From positions 39,673,835-39,737,834 of the forward strand of contig JAYGXS010000003.1 of the NCBI GenBank assembly GCA_036362985.1: DNA of 64,000 nucleotides, given 5' to 3'. The notes under the pieces are model-generated. The model saw only the letters and a list, made by a program, of their open reading frames with translations. It was not told the origin of the DNA and did no database searches. Positions 1 to 13,231 of the stretch are shown here, one piece after another. Position 1 is the stretch's first letter, and every line of letters starts with the position of its first letter. The translations under genes and the position numbers were made by a program. The stretch comes from Ligula intestinalis (Eukaryota > Platyhelminthes > Cestoda > Diphyllobothriidea > Diphyllobothriidae).

Positions 1-425
1 CGTCTCCTACGATTTGCCGAGGCCGCTGCGATACGCAGAGGAAAACCAGAACTCTGTAAACAGCTGGATCATGTGATCAACCTCGCATTGCCGTGGTGAC
101 GATCCCCCTCCCCCCCCCACTATGATCGACTGCTGCCCCGTTCTTTGCCCCCCCCCCCCTTTAATTACATTCACAGGCTTTCACTGTTACCTGAACCGCC
201 TTGCTGTGATAATTACCTGCCCCCTCCTCTAACCCTCACTATGCACCCACATTTTTTGGCTTATGTTTCACACCCTATTTACCTATTAAGCTTCACTCTT
301 CTAATTGTACAGTTAATTTACTATATTAGCAGGCAATGACCGTTAGCAGATGAATTAGAGGTCGCGAAATTGTATGACGTCAATACATTCTGCTCAACTT
401 GTGATCTTCGCCCTTTTCAAACTTC
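1..425 (+). mobile_element. 3' end of a Penelope-like element (family 2), cut by the window edge
   Basis: The first ~100 bases match 56190-56290, the very end of the ORF and start of the 3' UTR of the PLE at 51.1-56.65 kb (shared stretch cagctggatcatgtgatcaa). Similarity continues through a C-rich tract and an AT-rich 3' tail (tatgacgtcaatacattctgc here, a close variant near 56600) and fades near 425. It is therefore the tail of a second genomic copy lying mostly upstream of the window. Coding potential in this part is limited to the last ~25 codons. The exact 3' boundary is uncertain by a few tens of bases. Confidence 0.8.
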
Positions 426-3400
426 TACCGGGAAAACAATGTTTCAACCAGATCTTGCCTACAATGACGGATTCCTCACTTCCTGGTTTAACACTTCACA
501 TTTGCCCACTCCCCAACCCAGGGTAAGGCACTAAAGCATTGTTAATAAACATCTGACAGAATGTGAGCTCAAAAGTTACGTTTATTTAGTGGCAGCATAT
601 GGAGAAGGTGCGTATCAGATGACAAGCGAGATGTTTAATGTTCTGCAACAAATATGTGAGAGTTTGCTCTGTTGTGATGACCACTAGCAGCTAAGCATAT
701 TGCTACAAAATACAACCTGCAGTTCAAATAGTCTTTCGTTAAAAGCCGAACAAAAGGATGAAGCATAACCAGAATACTGGCAGCCATAAAAGGGGAAGTT
801 GTCTCATGAACCGTTGAAAGTACCAGAAGAGTTGATGTATCCCCCGCCCATGTAAAAATGGTAACAAGCTCGTCTACTATAAACAACCCTAGTAACACTA
901 GGACGACTTATGATGTAAATGCTACTAAGAAACTTTATTATGATCGTGGTAGTGTCCCCAGTAATATTATTAATATAAGTAGTAATAATAATAGTAGTAA
1001 ACGTTATCGTAGGGTCACAGGCATTCTCGTGAGCAATCGAGTCATGAAACAAAAAATTTTTTTTCGAAAAGACTTTCAAAATTTCCACCGTAAGGGTCAT
1101 TAGCCGGGCAGAGTAATTGTTTCAGGGCAATATAAACGAAGGCCTGCAATATTGGTTAACCACATATGGCATTTATTGCGCTAGTTTTTCGGCGGTCATA
1201 AAACTAGTTATGATAAATATCTTATTGGCCGGTGGTGGCTGCGGCGCGGCACGACAGCTTTGTTGCCAGAGTGGCGCTAGCCGCATCTGGTGGCTCTTGA
1301 CCTGCTCAGATTAACATCTTTCGAGCTTGACCTGACGCAGGCGCTGCCCCGCTAACGAGGACAATTCCACTGGGTCTGTAAATCATGTTCCTCACATTGC
1401 TAACGAATTGGATGTCCTGGTCATCATGAATCCAGCTGCAAGAAGCGAGGATGTCAGTGGCTGACGAATGGAGCGCTGTGGCTGGTTATGACTTTAGGTC
1501 GAGTTTCCTCCTCAAGCAGGCCACTTCGGCTAATTAGGGGGGTGGGGAGTGGGAAGTTGTAGTAAGACGGATTTTAGTGCCACCTAGGAGGTGCTGGTGG
1601 CAGCGCATACACCTTTTTAAGAAAACGTATATTTGTCAATGTAGGAAACTTTTAGGCCAACCCATGTGCATTGGTTGAACTTGGTTATTTCACAGCATCA
1701 CCTTTTCTTTCTTTCCAATGTGAGGGTCCAGCCATAATAATGTCTCATCCGTTCGGGTATTTAATCAGCGAATGACTGAAGGAAGCATTTCATCGAAAAG
1801 TTTTTAACCAAGTCGTAGGGAGGATGTATCAAGGGTTCTTGAATGAAAAGCGACGAAAGCACTACCTTTTGGACCGCTCTTTTACAGTTTTCGGAGAGCA
1901 GCATGTTCAAAGTTATCCAGAAGTCTACAGCTTTATGTGTATCTACTTCCTTTTTGAAAACATATTTATGGAGTGCAGGTGTTTTGGGAAAGGTCTCCGA
2001 ACTACCGCCAGGCACAAGACTACACTTCTTCAAAACCTTGAAATCTAGGTATATCAGTAGCTTAGACCAGAGATAACTTAGTATTGGGTATCTGCAAAGT
2101 TGATAGAGCGTAAGAAATAGTTTAATAATGGAGCATTCGAGAAGAATTAGGGAAATCGGCGATTAGGCTTCACATAGCGAAATAAGTTTTCTGACTTTAC
2201 AAAGATCCAAATGCTGTCTAATCTGAATCGAGAACGCAATAACTACTTTCCCAAAAAAATGAGGCCATCGGGGCACTCGATCTTCCATTCTGCGTCCACC
2301 GAGAACTATCAGTAAGTTGGTGTAAGTTGAAGTCAACTTTAATTTTCATCGGTTCTCATCCTTGGAGAAGAATATATGGGTATTCCAATGGCACTTCATT
2401 GGATTAGGCCTGGGAGCATACGCAATTCCAGTCGCGAGCTGAAGCCACAAACTTTCCAGAACTGAAGACACTGGTTCATTTTCTTCGAAAAATCATTCAC
2501 ACATATTCATACTTTGGCAGGAAACTCACGGACAATTTCGATGATATATTTAGCACATGTCTCCGTCTTGAAAGAAGTGAGCAGACTAGGTCTAAATTAA
2601 TTAGGAAGTAGATAGGTGACTTTCCAAAGCTCCCTTCATAACTACCGAGCTAAGGACCAAAACTTGAAAGGCAACCGCTCCTCAGGCCCTGGCTCGTGAA
2701 AACATCCTCGAAATTACGCACTCAACGACTTTTTGTTAGGTTAATAATCCTCGCTATAATCCGAGGAATAAGATCACTCGCAGACTTCCATACGGAATCA
2801 AATCAAGAGCCATCGGTTTTGATAAAGCGTAACATTTCTGACTTCACCAAAAACTCTCACGTTGTCATTTGTGCACGTGAACTTTGTTTTTTTAAATTTC
2901 TATCGTCACCCAACAGCGGCACTGCACTGGGAGCCCGGATACATTTTTTCGAAAGAATTTTGAAGAAGTACATGGTTCTGTTTAAATTCTGACTTCACCG
3001 ACTAGTCTATTAACTCTTCCTCTTCCTCCTCCTCCTCCTCCTCATAATTCTCCGCCTTATTTTGACGATCTTTCTATTCTTAAACGATGATGCAACTGTA
3101 GCCGAGAAGCCCCTTCCGACTTCAGTTTATATAATAAACTTAAGGGTGTACATGCGCCAGTTATTACTCAATATGGACAGACGTTCGTGAAAGTTGTTTG
3201 CTGTCCGCTCTCGGAGAAGGGTCAGAAAGTCGTAGGGAGCACCGCCACCAGACAGGGTTAGAGACCTTGTCCACTGATGGAAGTAAGCGTAAACCCCTGC
3301 CCACTAACCCACTGAGGTCATCATCGGCTGAGGGGGAAGTGGTGATGTCACGCGAACGGTTGAAGACCGTGAAAACTCACACAGGGAGGACCTCCCCCCA

Positions 3401-6150
3401 CTCCCCCACTCTTTGTCCGGCTAAAGGAATGAATAACTGTCCACCTAGATAAGACTGACCAGAGCACGGGTTTGGAGACCAAAGGGTCGCGAGGGGCGGA
3501 GTTTCATTGTCAGTCGATAGCATCGCCTCTGTGATGGCAGAAGACTCACTAAAACCGGCCAGAGGTCAGGAGTACGGCAGGGGGGAGAGACGGGGTGATG
3601 ACAGTTAGGACTGTGGCGTGACTGGCAGGCCACACGAGACAATCCAATCATCAACCTTATAGTCTCTTAAACAGTCATGTTCGGGCTCGTTCGTCTAGCA
3701 GGTGCCGGAGGTTCAGGTGCGTTGTATTGGAGAGCATGACCTGTGCAGCCCAAACCTAGCAGGGAATATGAAAATCCTGCAGTCAACTTGGTCAGCAAGA
3801 AGAACGCATCAAGTAATACGACTGCAAAGAAAATTGTCAAACGCATCCTGTGAGCATGTGCAAACGCAGCAGCCCATTTAGTTAATTCCAGTCAGCGAGC
3901 GCGTTCTGGCTTAGGGATTACATAAACATGAAAACTAACCGTTTATAGGAAGTTCACAAGCTCCTAGGATACGTCAGGCCAGGCCTAAAAGCCTCATACA
4001 GGTTCGATGACAAGAGGACCGAAAAAGTGTATATTTGCCCACTTTCTGCCGTTCCTCACCAGGGATCGTGTACGTTCTAGGGAACTAGGAACTCCCTGTT
4101 TTACAGGTTGCCTTGTTCTGCATTCCAGGCAACCCAGAACTAGAGTCAGAGTAAGGCTTGAGTTCATGGTTACGTTTACCATTAAGCTTAGGGTTAGGAC
4201 GCGCGAATAGATACTCGTCCTGAAGGTTAGCACAATGCCACCCGTATTAGGGGGAGGAGATTGCATGTGAGTCTAGATAACCGACTCATGTTCTGTTCTC
4301 AATAATGCCCCTTATTAAACCTGCAATGACGCTGGTCGCCGTTAACCTCCTCGAAATGAAGGAGGGCGAGTAAATGGGATCCCCTCGAAACCGAAGCATT
4401 ACGATGAACCAATTTTCGTCCATTTGTAACTAACACACCATTTAAATTGATGTAGCCCAGAGCAGATAATTGCTGCAATGAACAGTAGTACTTAGCCTTG
4501 GAAAACATCGAATAATTGTCCCAGAGTTCCCGATTACGGCAATGTCTTCTGCTCACCATGTCTCAAAGATAACAACCGCATAGCAGTCATAAATTCAAAA
4601 TTTTTAAACTTTATTTGAACTCTTTTAGCACACCTAGAGTATGTCGTACCTTTCATATACTTTCAGATCTGACTCCGATTTCGTGTAATCGTTCAGGCTG
4701 AACACTAGCAACTGAGGGGTATCGAGGACTGCTAAATCTGGTATTCAGTAACAATATGTCTAGATTGATCGAAACTAAAGCTTAGTCAGTTACTCGGGGG
4801 TGAAGATACAGTGATTGCTGAAATTCTATTGGAAACCTCATGATGAACACAGTTAACCCACTGATGGACAAGGCTGTTCACGGTTGCACAACCCAATCTT
4901 AAAAGATCATCAAAATACGCATTAAAAAGTTTCATTAATAGTTGGATAAAATGACGCAATAAGCAGTTTTTTTATTGATTTTCGATATTCTTTACAAAAA
5001 TTGCAATCGTTTTTGAATCCACGCCTATTTCAAACTCGTATGATAAATTCAAGATACCTTTTTAATGCCCTTGAGGAGTGTATGCTAGTCTTTAGACGGA
5101 AAGCATAACGCTTGTAGACTTAAACCCCTCACGGTAAATACAACGACAGATTGGGCTCCAAATTATTCGGAAATTTTTAAACCTTTTTTAACGCATACAC
5201 ATACCACTCCTTTGCGTATAATATTTAAAGATGTGATTTTATATCAACTGAATATAAGAAAGAATAGTTTTGCTTACGTTTATAAAATACATATTTTTAT
5301 TTTACGAAGGCATCTAAAATCGATCAAAAAATTTCATGCCACTTAAGTTACCATTTTTATCGAGTGTGGCCGTAGAAAAGGAATGCATTCAAAAGCCGGC
5401 CTCTTGACATGTCTGAAATGTCTTAAGATTACGTTTAAAGATAATTAGACTTACAATGTCCCCTAAATAATCCTTCCTAATCGAAAACGCATTTCAGAAT
5501 TTCGGCTAACGTTTCGTGAGATCGATCGCCTAGTGTGTGGTTTTTAATGCCTCAGCTTCTTCTGAGTTCTTTGAAAAGTACAAAGTATGCACTTGAAATT
5601 CCCTTTTGGGTAGTTTCTTCGGCCAATCTATGAAATACTGAATCGAAATAATGAAACTATATGTTTAGCTGTGTAGGGATGATAATATTGCTGGAGGATT
5701 AACTGCCTCAGGTCTAATTTTCGTACTTGCAGCCTGGGGTTCGATGCTGGCGAGCAAACCTCCACTATTCTTGGTAATGTAGCCTCGTTTGTCTTCAAAA
5801 CCTTGTGCTGAAAGGTCTGAACCTGTCGACAACTTTCGCAAATTTTGATGGTGGCGTAGCCTTTGCTCTGTAGCCATTACGCCCTGGAATGCACGAAATC
5901 ACATTTTACTTGCTACTGTCAATTGTTCAGTAGGCTATACATTAGTCTGGTTAACGTGGCCAGCATGTGCCACATGACAGCCATAATGCGCAAGCGAATC
6001 ATTTTGTGCTCGAAAACTCCCTTTTGAGAAGCTGCCTAGCGAATATGCCAACGTCATTTAAAAGCACACTACATTTTAAGATAACCGATCTTGAATTTTT
6101 CCGTAGTAACTCAAACTTTGTTGATTACTAGAAATAGTTCGTCGTGTTGC
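426..6150. other. Non-coding stretch, no gene recognised
   Basis: Only short open frames (up to 98 codons) occur on either strand and none resembles a known protein or has convincing splice sites. Isolated segments such as 4135-4215, with a ggttaggacgcg sequence, hint at decayed copies of the telomere-like R2 repeat described elsewhere. Nothing else is identified. Confidence 0.6.
3013..3043. repeat. (TCC)n / pyrimidine microsatellite
   Basis: A run of ctcttcctcttcc followed by about seven perfect cct/tcc units, seen directly. Confidence 0.9.
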
Positions 6151-6158
6151 CTACAGGG

Positions 6159-6265
6159 GTATTCATTTATATAGACCCCTGTATGCATTTATATAAACCC
6201 CTGTATTAATTTATATAGACCCCTGTAGGCATTTATATAGACCCCTGTATGCATTTATATAGACC
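6159..6265. repeat. 22-bp minisatellite, five tandem units
   Basis: Five head-to-tail copies of a 22-bp unit, consensus gtatgcatttatatagacccct, start at 6159, 6181, 6203, 6225 and 6247; the last is incomplete. Units differ at one to three positions, mostly in positions 4-6. The AT-rich core atttatata alternates with a gacccct block. No open frame spans it. Confidence 0.95.
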
Positions 6266-6269
6266 AAGT

Positions 6270-7525
6270 AGTTTATGCAGGCTTTGCTATAATTAGAGTC
6301 TGCATGCCTGGCTGTAGCGACTGCCTGTGATGTTTCTGTTAAAAGTGAAACTTGAAGCGGTTTGTGTGGACAGGTATGCTAAATTTCTAAAATGCTTTTT
6401 AGTACGTGCCCTTTGGTTGTGTGCAAAATTACACGCGGGAAACATTAAAGGTACTGCGCGAATTTTGGCTTGAGTACATTTATCAATCATGCGCTTTTTA
6501 TTGGACACCGCCATTCAGTATGATAGAACAGTATTGGGTTGAGAAACGCCACAAGGAACGTATCGGTGAAACTGTAACAAGCTATAGCTCACTTCTGGGA
6601 AATTAAAATGCCGCCAATGTTATTTAAGTCCCTAGGTTGTAGTGCACATGCCGGTGGGGACTTTGGTTTACCATTTAATCGGGACCTTGTGGCTCATTAG
6701 CTTACATTGATGAGCATTTCTCGCTCGTATAGTTGCTTCCCTTTCACGTATGATCACACATCTTCAGTGTTCTTGTTCACTTGACGAACAAGTGTGTTCT
6801 CCTTCTCTGGATTTTTACCTCACCTTGTGAAATCCCGGTCTATCGATTAGGCAAGCCTCGCTCGTCGTTGTTGTTGATTACAAGAGGTCCTCCTCTGGTT
6901 CTTCCCTGTGCGAATCGCGAGATCGTTTGCGCGGAACCACGTGCATGCGCATGCCGCAAAAAATATGGGCCAAGGCCCATCCAGCCTTAACTATTGAGGG
7001 ACTCTGCGATCACACGAGAGCTAACAGTAGACCAGGCGGCCTTGTGCTAAATTTGAGAGCGATGCATGTTCCCACATCCTAAATATAAATCCAAAACTAA
7101 TTTCTAAACCTTAAAATCCTAAACTGAACACTACCCATCCCTGGATATTGATACAACTCCGCCTGTATTACTGAGAGAAGAGACGTTGCCATGAGCTAAC
7201 AGTTAATAGCTGAATGCAGTCAAAAGCGCAAAATAACGGGGAATGAAAAGTATAAATAAGAGACAGAACACTTAATTTGAGCCTCGCGTGGATTGCTCGT
7301 TATAACTGGCTCAGTTATCATCCACTTAAAAGCGATTTTTTCTCCCAACACAGCGCCTATTCACCACTAATGTAGATACCATTTGAAACCAGATCTAACG
7401 GTTTCAGTTTGCAGTCCATTGGACCGAATAACAGCACAACATTTCTGCCTTGGAGCAGGTACCACCAGTCCTTTGCCGTTATAACTGACGCTCTATATTT
7501 TGAGCCTAAACAATAATTTAACTCG
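6270..7525. other. Non-coding stretch, no gene recognised
   Basis: Open frames are at most 73 codons, without similarity I can name. I see no tandem repeat or transposon end here. Confidence 0.55.
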
Positions 7526-7530
7526 CATTT

Positions 7531-7630
7531 TTGAACAAGACAAAGGCGACGAAATGCGCAGACTTTGTCGACGTCGTAGGACTTCGCAAACTCTTATTCA
7601 AATGCGTACGGTCATTACCTATAAATAAAC
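7531..7630 (-). mobile_element. Fragment of PLE family-2 3' tail
   Basis: Read on the minus strand this segment follows the 3' tail seen at 345-425 and 56570-56650: the order of blocks ggtaatgaccgtacgc, gcgaagt, gacgtcgac, gcgcatttcgtcgcc and ttgttc is kept. A similar fragment lies at 18080-18170. These look like severely 5'-truncated or broken PLE copies. Similarity is patchy, so the call is moderate. Confidence 0.5.
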
Positions 7631-7810
7631 ATCCACGTAAATATGGACCTAGTGAGACTGCAACGGCATCAAACATCAACGAAAACCTGAAATGTTTTAA
7701 AGTTGCGAAAATGTTCATCTAAGGATTCAGAAGAGCAGTTGGCGAACATACGCGTGCTTTCGATACAATTTCATCGGGCTAGTATTATCCTCAAATAGTT
7801 CGGTCTTTGA

Positions 7811-7990
7811 AGAAGTGGATCCGACAAAGCAAAAGGAGACCGCAATTGCCATTTCTGGCTTATTAGCCGTCATCAGCCAGTCATACCCAATCTCGAGGTT
7901 TGGCATCCCCGAGATTTGAACACGGGACCTTCGGTCATTGCGTTGGAGACGCTGCCTCTAGTCCACGGGTCCCCCGCTTTGTCGGTTGTG
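7811..7990 (-). mobile_element. tRNA-derived SINE copy
   Basis: On the minus strand a tRNA-like head with an internal-promoter B-box version (ttcaaatctcgg) and an A-box-like region precedes the family core: gggtatgactggctgatgacggctaataagccagaaatggc. The same head and core occur at 24532-24700, 41466-41640, 47491-47640 and 60561-60745. It shares even the outer gtggatccgacaaa sequence with the 24.5-kb copy. The tRNA head is too diverged to be a functional tRNA gene. Confidence 0.8.
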
Positions 7991-8513
7991 ATCGGGAATA
8001 TGATGAATGAATGCAGGTGTTTCACCGATCTAGTCAAGAAACAATTAAGTTCCGCTTTGCCAAGGAGCTCGCAACGCAAACCCTCAATGACCGTCACAGT
8101 TCGGTCTTTTGCGGTAAAGATGAGGATAAGTTGCCACGCAGACAGCCTCCATGTGCATCTACTCATTTACTTGCTCCTTGGAGCAGGTCATCTTGGTCAC
8201 ACGAGTCGGCACTTATCCAAAATAATAAGGGAACACCTCCTGGTATGGCTGAGAAAAGGGGAAGCCAGGCGCATAAACAGCGCTATTAATCGTGCACATT
8301 GCTGACTCAGGCCATCGTGTGGACTTCAACGAAGCCTTCTGGTTGAGTTATAAGGTCTCCCCAAACTACCCCAACTCACTGGGCCAGCGTCAGCTAGCAA
8401 GAGCAGAAGTGACCGCTATCAGGTTGAAGAAGTTTGTCTTGCGTGCACAAAAGAACCCCCTGCAGCCCCCGTAGCTGACGGGGCCTACGGCAGCCTAACT
8501 ACATACACTCGTC

Positions 8514-8516
<3 letters not shown>

Positions 8517-8545
<29 letters not shown>

Positions 8546-8546
8546 T
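8517..8546. repeat. (CT)n microsatellite
   Basis: About 13 uninterrupted ct dinucleotides, seen directly. Confidence 0.95.
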
Positions 8547-8769
8547 TTCTCTGCACCTTTCCCCCCCTTGCGCCAGCTACCACCATACTCTCACCCCACA
8601 TAACTAGCGTCTCGCATCGAACCCTATCCACCCCCATTCCCACGACTCCGTCGTATGAGAAGGCGAACAGTATTGACCGCATGTTTTAACTTGCACCCCG
8701 TTGCCACGCGAATATGCTGGCCCGATGAGAATCACGCATTAGCTTGCCAATTGCTCCTATCAAAAGCAC

Positions 8770-10790
8770 AAACTGGTATGATATGCTGTTGCTTATGCTG
8801 GGGGGGGGGGGGTTGAGGAGGAAGGGGAGGGGTGGGATCCTTCAAGCCAGCCGGATTGTGGATTAAAACCCGTCAAGCGTGGTTGAAACTGCAACGTGCA
8901 GCTATAACAGCAGGCAGTCTTGCGGGGGAGGGGGAGGGAGGGCAAAGGAGAGAGAATGGGGTTACGTCCAATATCGATCGTTACCATGGCAATGCGAAGT
9001 TAGTCACGCGATCCAGCTGCTTACAGAATTTTGGTTTCTCCCTATGACGTCAATAAAGTCGCCGCATTTGCCTTGTTCAAAATTACTCGAAGAAAAGAGT
9101 GTTTCGATTATGTACAAAAACGACTTCCCTTTGTGTCCATAAACCGCGAACTCACAAAAAAGCTGCCAAATGCTCTACAGGGTCCGAATTCTGTCGGCTT
9201 TCTATTCTTTGCCTACTATGCCGGTTGAAAAGCCCCACATTCTTACACTTCTGTCCTACAAGATTTAAGCCTAGAGAGCACTAATAAGTGCTGCCAAATA
9301 ATTGTTATTGAACAAGTTTCGGTCATAGGAGGGAGAGAGAGAGAGAGATAACAGAAGCTTGACAAGTGAGTCATACCGTTCGGTCGTGCTATGGTGAGTC
9401 GCTTTGTGATGTCAGGCCACCGTCACCTGTTCTACTTAGCTTGGTCATTAGCATCCTTTAGTAGAAAGGTTCGAAATAAGACCATGGACGGTAGGAGCAG
9501 CTTTAAAGTGTGGAGAAATCAAGGGAAGCGTTCATTTTGCTCGTAAAACTAGGTACAGTCTCCTTTTGAAATCCACAAGCACATGGGTCCTAGCAGTGCC
9601 GTGCCTGCTCTCACGACCGACAGTCAAAACAGGGATTCTGTCTTACTAGCGGATTCCAAGCGGAGTCTTCAAGAGTTTCGGCCTGCTTTTGGGCTGCAAA
9701 CTATCCTTTACGCGTGCGGTTTCTGCATTTGGGGCAAGCGCACGCCAAACCACAACGACAATGACCTTGTGGACTCGAACATCTGGTCCCCTCGTCCACC
9801 GCCCCCGACCAACCCTGTCCTCCACACGCGCACACGTGCACAAACTGTCTTCAAACGGATACATTCTATGCTGCACATAGACGTGCAGTGGGTTCTGGTG
9901 CCCCTGCTTTGGGCTTTGTATGTAACAGTTTACGTCCTACCGAATAACGCCAAGTATACATGATCGGTAATGGCGTGTGTGGGTGCCCTAAACCACTGGC
10001 GCTGGCGCCTAGTCTAGTAGGCTGTCCGTGATGGAGTTTCAATTTGTCACAAAGGAGTTGTAACAACGTGTGGCGAGTGAGCAAGGTTGCTACCGAGTGC
10101 TGCAATGCACGTAACTTGTGGACAGCATAAAATCGAAAGTAACCCAGTCAAGGGGTGTGTGGTAGCCTTGCCGTCTTCGCCGCTCATCATCACGCGCCTT
10201 GCATTCCGGTGTTCTGTGACATCGAAATCTCGAGGAGGCACCTTGTATGTCATTCGCGTTTGTCAGAGATGCCCTTTTGGGTTAATGAGAAAGTTATAAC
10301 GTAAAACCACTGTTTTTACTGCGAAATGTGCCTGGGCTTGTCGCTTATTTCGACGGGGTTCACTCTTTCGCTACAACACTGCTGTCCAACTAATGGCAAT
10401 CACCAAAAGTTCGAGCATGCTTTTCTCCTCGGCGGTTAACTATACACTAAGTCGGTTAAGCAGCATCGCATAATATATGCCTAATGTTTAAAAAAAGAGG
10501 ATTTGTAATCAATAAGAGGGGGTTTACGAATTATATTTGCAACTGCACTGCTACTAATTATTTGCTGGACGTTATTTCGCTCCACCTAAAAAGTACTCGA
10601 CTACTATTTTCAGAACGAATCGAAAGGGAGCTGCTTATTCCAGTCAGTCTTTGCAATTTGAGCATCGTTTGGAGCAGCTGTAGAGAATACCATGGACAAA
10701 TCGCTAAACATTACTGATAAAGACAAGGAAACCAGTGCAGGCAAGAAAACGAGTTCTAGTCTTCTCAAAGAAACGATAGACTGCAATGCC
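8770..10790. other. Non-coding stretch with small simple repeats
   Basis: Contains a poly-G run near 8800, a short (GA)n near 9330, and a 126-codon open frame at 9583-9963 (+) that I do not recognise and that overlaps a 76-codon frame on the other strand. A short tatgacgtcaataaa piece near 9042 resembles the PLE family-2 tail. No gene is supported. Confidence 0.5.
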
Positions 10791-10799
10791 AATTTCCAT

Positions 10800-11220
10800 A
10801 TGGTTTTATGCAGGCAAGTAAACTACAAGTTGACCTTCCTTGATGCCCTCGTCTGCCTCGAGGACTGTGTTGGCCAAAAAACCAGTGTTCAGGAAAGCAA
10901 AAAATGCGAAGCAATTACTGAACTTCGATAGCAACCATCACAATCGTATTTACTTCCGAGTTCAATATCGACAGGTGAACCAGAAGACACTTTTTAAATT
11001 GAATATATATATGCGACAAGTACTCAGAGCGGATGGCTATGTATCTAACCATTGCATGGGCAAACCAACTGAAAAACCAAACCACATCAGTCCCAAATTT
11101 CGGTCATGGTCTGCATACGTTAAGAACGTCTCCGAGGCTGTCAGCCACTTTCCCACACCACGCGGAGTTTGGATTACACACGGACCAGAGGCACCAGTTA
11201 CTGAGGTAATTGGAAGCACT
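10800..11220 (+). pseudogene. Fragment of a Penelope-like element (end of RT to linker)
   Basis: Conceptual translation in two frames matches, in order, landmarks of the fuller PLE at 21474-23518. KLTFLDALV corresponds to LLFLDVLV, the segment after the RT catalytic core. RKAKNAKQLLNFDSNH corresponds to RKATNTRQLLSFHSNH. AYVKNVSEAVSHF followed by GVWITHGPEA corresponds to PYIKDVSEATERI and GVGIAHRPKA, the linker before the endonuclease. One frameshift lies near 10895, and about 20-30 codons are missing or diverged between the second and third blocks. No GIY-YIG domain remains. It is a dead fragment about 2 kb upstream of UNC5. Confidence 0.75.
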
Positions 11221-11224
11221 ACCA

Positions 11225-13200
11225 CAAAGGAAAGGTCCGGATTCGTTTAGAGGATCTGATACAGTTGCAACGATGCCAGAGAACCTTGGAAATTACACTG
11301 ATGGCCGAAGAGTTGCAGCAAAAGTAATGAAGGATGACGCTAGCTCTCAGTAGCGGCTCGTTTGACGGAACTTGATCAAGTCGCATCTCCCAAACTTCTG
11401 AATTGTCTGCTCTCATCCTCCAATCCCGCTTAAATCCCAGGCCATGGATATCTAGGATTTGACAAATGCCGACTAATAAATCAACGACGCTAATTCTCGT
11501 CTTATTTGGCCTTGCCCGTAGAATTTCCCAATAAGTGATTGCCATTTATCATGCAACCATATACAAAAGAAATTTCGTTTCAAGACGGACGACCCATACT
11601 CCTTTCTGCACCCAGACTGTATCAGTAAACATAGGTCCTGTATATATTACAACGATCCTTTTAACATGCATGAATGAAAAGTCACTCAAACACAATACTT
11701 AAGACGTTGAGAAAATGACTTAACAAAATGTTACACAAAGCTCTCTTTTATAAATAAATAAAAATACAAAACAAATTTTAATGCGAAGGGAACAATAAAG
11801 TACGGTCATTATGCCCACATTCATCCATCTGTCAATGCACGATGGGTGTGAACTCGAAAGTTCTCGAATCAAAAGGCAGAGAAGACAGTTGGATGTACAA
11901 ACCTTTGATGAGAAAGATAGTTTACAAGTAGCACCCTAAGCAGTTGCGGCCAACTTTCTATCAGGGCAGTGTCAACTGAAATTTATGCGCTCAAACTTCT
12001 TCCGCCTGCGACCAATCGGTGGAGGGTGAAAGATCGATCGGTATCATGGCATCGCAGACAGGAGGTTGAGTCACGTGGGCTATGCGGATCAAAGACAACC
12101 TGGATAAGCGGGCGTGCTGACGACCATGAGAGCAGGCTGCCAGAAACCAGTAATGAGTCATTTTCACTCTTGGTTTCGAATAAAAGAACATAACCATAAG
12201 CAGTTTACGAATATTTTAATAAGTGCTGCCTGTTGCTAAACTCCTGTTATGTGCTGGTTTTGAATTTCGAAGAAGACCTAAGACGACTATTTTGAGAATT
12301 TATCCCAGCGAAACGTATAATGGTATAAGGCCATCGGGAAGCTGGGGCTGCTAAGCTTTAGTTTATAAATTTTCTGTTTCGATGACCCAAAGTACACATC
12401 ATATAAGCAGACAATTATTTGGTCTATACAGTAAACGCTCGGCGCTCCGGGCACAATCGTGGCCTACAAAAACCACTGAGACATGTCGGGGAGTATGAGC
12501 AGTAAAGGCGCACTTTAACGCTTGCTGGTACACATGGGAAATTTGGAATATGCGCAACTGTTGACTATTATCTAGTTTTTAGATTGAAGTGTCACTGGGA
12601 GGAAATTGAAAGACGTTTCTCTCTTTGCATGGAATATTTTGATAAAGAGACTTTAACTTATCTCTCGACATAACTTGACGATGGGTAATCTGCTGGTTTG
12701 GGTTTTAATGAGTGATTGCGGCTAGTCCTTCTGCCCAAACCACCTGTCTGCATTTCAATCTCCTTCAACAGAGCCACTGATTTAAACGCATAGAACGGGA
12801 ACACCGCCCTAGAAATATGGCTCTTCATTAAAAAAAACTATAAATGTTTGGATTTTTCATCCTTATTTAAAATACTACAGTCTAAATTACCAGCAAAAGT
12901 ACATAAAGAGCCCCACTTTGCGTGTCTTACACTTTCCAGTTGACATATTTTTGATGGAATGTCACATTATTGTTTTACACCCAAAACAGAGCCTGCGCCT
13001 TAATTAAAAGACAACATAGTGAGGTAGTTGGAGCATGGTGGGCTGATGCTGGAGACGATGGCTGTTGCTCGGTTGCGCTGATTTCGGCCACTTAATTCTA
13101 ATTGGTTGAACAGTGGTCGACATCTTATTGGATAATGCGAACATGCACAGTGGCTCAGCCGCGCTGACCTCTAAGCCTGCTTTATGTGCCGTTCCTTCAT
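11225..13200. other. Upstream flank of the UNC5 gene, no gene recognised
   Basis: Frames are short (at most 108 codons) and unrecognised. The promoter and any 5' non-coding exons of UNC5 may lie here or further upstream, but I see no motif that would place them. AT-rich stretches occur at 11640-11810 and 12800-13000. Confidence 0.5.
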
Positions 13201-13219
13201 GCGGGTTTTCCAGTTTCTC

Positions 13220-13231
13220 TAGTCATTACCG
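13220..13231 (+). promoter_or_regulatory. Possible splice acceptor just before the UNC5 start codon
   Basis: The sequence ttttccagtttctctag, a pyrimidine-rich tract ending in AG at 13221-13222, lies 9 bases before the ATG at 13232. The TAG is also an in-frame stop, so the coding frame cannot extend upstream without splicing. The tract could be the acceptor of a 5'-UTR intron or a spliced-leader trans-splice site; both occur in flatworms. The sequence alone cannot choose between them. Confidence 0.4.

Larger units (their letters stand above)
7722..8765. mobile_element. Foldback element with inverted arms, disrupted by a SINE
   Basis: The left arm (about 7722-7795) carries cagttggcgaacatacgcgtgctttcgat and a tttcatcgggctagta block. 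The right arm (about 8640-8765), reverse-complemented, carries caattggcaagctaatgcgtg and ctcatcgggccagca. These are diverged versions of the arms of the compact foldback at 14445-14722, and the right portion (8610-8755) also aligns directly to 14570-14720. The ~0.9 kb between the arms contains a SINE and unassigned sequence, so this may be one expanded element or two independent copies. Confidence 0.5.

Noticed and set aside
6159..6265. CRISPR-like repeat array
   Set aside because: Units are directly tandem with no spacers, and the genome is eukaryotic.
9583..9963. 126-codon frame (+) with a hydrophobic C-terminal stretch
   Set aside because: No family resemblance, overlapped by an antisense frame, no promoter or splice evidence.
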